From: JABCPE02 sp963519075
GTDB lineage: Bacteria; Bacteroidota; Bacteroidia; Flavobacteriales; Weeksellaceae
Assembly (NCBI GenBank): GCA_963519075.1
Contig: CAUQMH010000097.1
Location: 1-5,453, forward strand
DNA length: 5,453 nucleotides
Reading direction: 5' to 3'
The notes beneath the pieces were generated by a model, which did not search any database, was not told the origin of the DNA, and saw only the letters and a list, made by a program, of their open reading frames with translations. The number at the start of each line of letters is the position of its first letter. Within the stretch, counting starts at the first letter, position 1. Shown one piece after another: positions 4,715-5,453 of the stretch. Both the position numbers and the translations under genes were made by a program.

Positions 4715-5453
4715 ATGAAAGATAAAAAAAGAGCTATGGGGCGTGGCCTCGGAGCTATTCTAAGTGCTGAGTCCAAGGCTGTACAGTCTGCAACAGATGC
4801 AGGAGCAAAGGATTTGGTAGGAAATATTGTAGAAATTCCTATCGAGGATATCTATCCTAATGCCAACCAGCCGAGAACTCATTTTGATGAAAAGGCATTA
4901 CAGGAACTTGCCGAATCCATCAAGGTTTTGGGGATTATACAACCCATAACGGTAAGAAAAGATGGAGCTAAATTTGAGATTATTTCTGGGGAAAGAAGGT
5001 ACCGCGCCTCCAAAATGGTTGGTCTAAAAGAAATCCCTGCCTATGTAAGGCTGGTAAATGACCAAGAACTGCTGGAAATGGCTTTGGTGGAAAATATCCA
5101 GAGAGAAGACCTAGATGCCATAGAAGTAGCCCTTACCTATCAGAGATTATTAGAGGAAATCGGTCTTACGCAGGAAGCTCTCAGTCAGCGCGTAGGGAAA
5201 GAGAGAAGTACAATCACCAACTCTATCCGACTTCTAAAACTAAACCCAGATGTACAGCAGGCTATCCGAAATGGTAACATTTCCGCTGGACACGGAAGAG
5301 CGATTTTAAGTTTAGAAAATCCTGAAGACCAGCAGACTTTATTCAAACAAATTATAAATAACAGACTAAGTGTAAGACAGGCGGAAGAGGCTGCAAAAAA
5401 TTTCAAAAGTCCAAAAGAAATTTCTATTTCCAAGGAGCCAAAAACCCTTCCGA
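4715..5453 (+). CDS. parB: Chromosome partitioning protein ParB (3' end beyond window)
   Basis: ParB binds parS sites near the origin, spreads as a CTP-dependent sliding clamp and stimulates ParA ATPase. The 246 visible codons run open to the window edge; family lengths of roughly 290-300 residues suggest about 50 C-terminal residues (the dimerisation domain) are missing. The N-terminus carries GRGLGAIL (9-16), the conserved ParA-stimulating peptide with Arg10. The ParB/Srx CTPase fold follows with PNANQPRTHFD (48-58), GIIQPITVR (73-81), SGERRYRAS (91-99, CTP-binding) and ENIQRED (126-132, catalytic/CTP motif). The helix-turn-helix that reads parS is at about 150-176 (LTQEALSQRVGKERSTITNS), followed by NISAGHGRAIL (188-198). 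The start ATG at 4715 puts GRGLG near the N-terminus, as is usual. It lies in the same direction as parA with a hairpin between. Confidence 0.95.
   Translation, partial: MKDKKRAMGRGLGAILSAESKAVQSATDAGAKDLVGNIVEIPIEDIYPNANQPRTHFDEKALQELAESIKVLGIIQPITVRKDGAKFEIISGERRYRASKMVGLKEIPAYVRLVNDQELLEMALVENIQREDLDAIEVALTYQRLLEEIGLTQEALSQRVGKERSTITNSIRLLKLNPDVQQAIRNGNISAGHGRAILSLENPEDQQTLFKQIINNRLSVRQAEEAAKNFKSPKEISISKEPKTLP

Overview
The window looks like chromosomal DNA of a low-GC member of the Bacteroidota, most likely Flavobacteriia of the Chryseobacterium/Elizabethkingia type. The evidence is the A/T-rich start regions without Shine-Dalgarno sequences, start codons mostly followed by AAA codons (ATGAAAAA), signal peptides ending in '..AQ' or '..GQ', exact matches to the flavobacterial -7 promoter element TAnnTTTG, and protein sequences of flavobacterial character. 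No database search was possible, so the genus is an inference.

Layout. Positions 1-1154 hold a tandem array of three related small exported proteins: the 3' end of one gene (1-172), a complete close copy (182-634), and a diverged lipoprotein member (648-1154). Copies 1 and 2 share a 177-bp direct repeat at about 94% identity. The lipoprotein gene overlaps gcvT by ATGA (1151-2233; T protein of the glycine cleavage system), and an exported protein of unknown function follows at 2263-2826. These genes all read rightward with short gaps and look like one transcription unit. It ends at a strong, probably bidirectional hairpin (2831-2862) shared with the convergent prmC gene (2861-3706, minus strand; release factor glutamine methyltransferase).

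The prmC-parA spacer (3707-3857) is the most information-dense part. It holds two perfect DnaA boxes (TTATCCACA) in inverted orientation, a 56-bp tract with about 16% GC, a TAnnTTTG element facing each of the divergent genes, and a perfect half of a parS site. To the right lie parA (3858-4661) and parB (4715 to the window end, incomplete), the chromosome partitioning pair, separated by a 10-bp-stem inverted repeat.

How the genes work together. ParA and ParB form the segregation machine that acts on origin-proximal parS sites. With DnaA boxes directly upstream, this spacer is either a candidate replication origin, part of one, or a DnaA-responsive divergent promoter. GcvT and PrmC are housekeeping enzymes with no evident functional link to partitioning. 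The exported paralogs are of unknown function and are the only recently duplicated, accessory-looking part. No tRNA, rRNA, insertion sequence, CRISPR array or riboswitch was seen.
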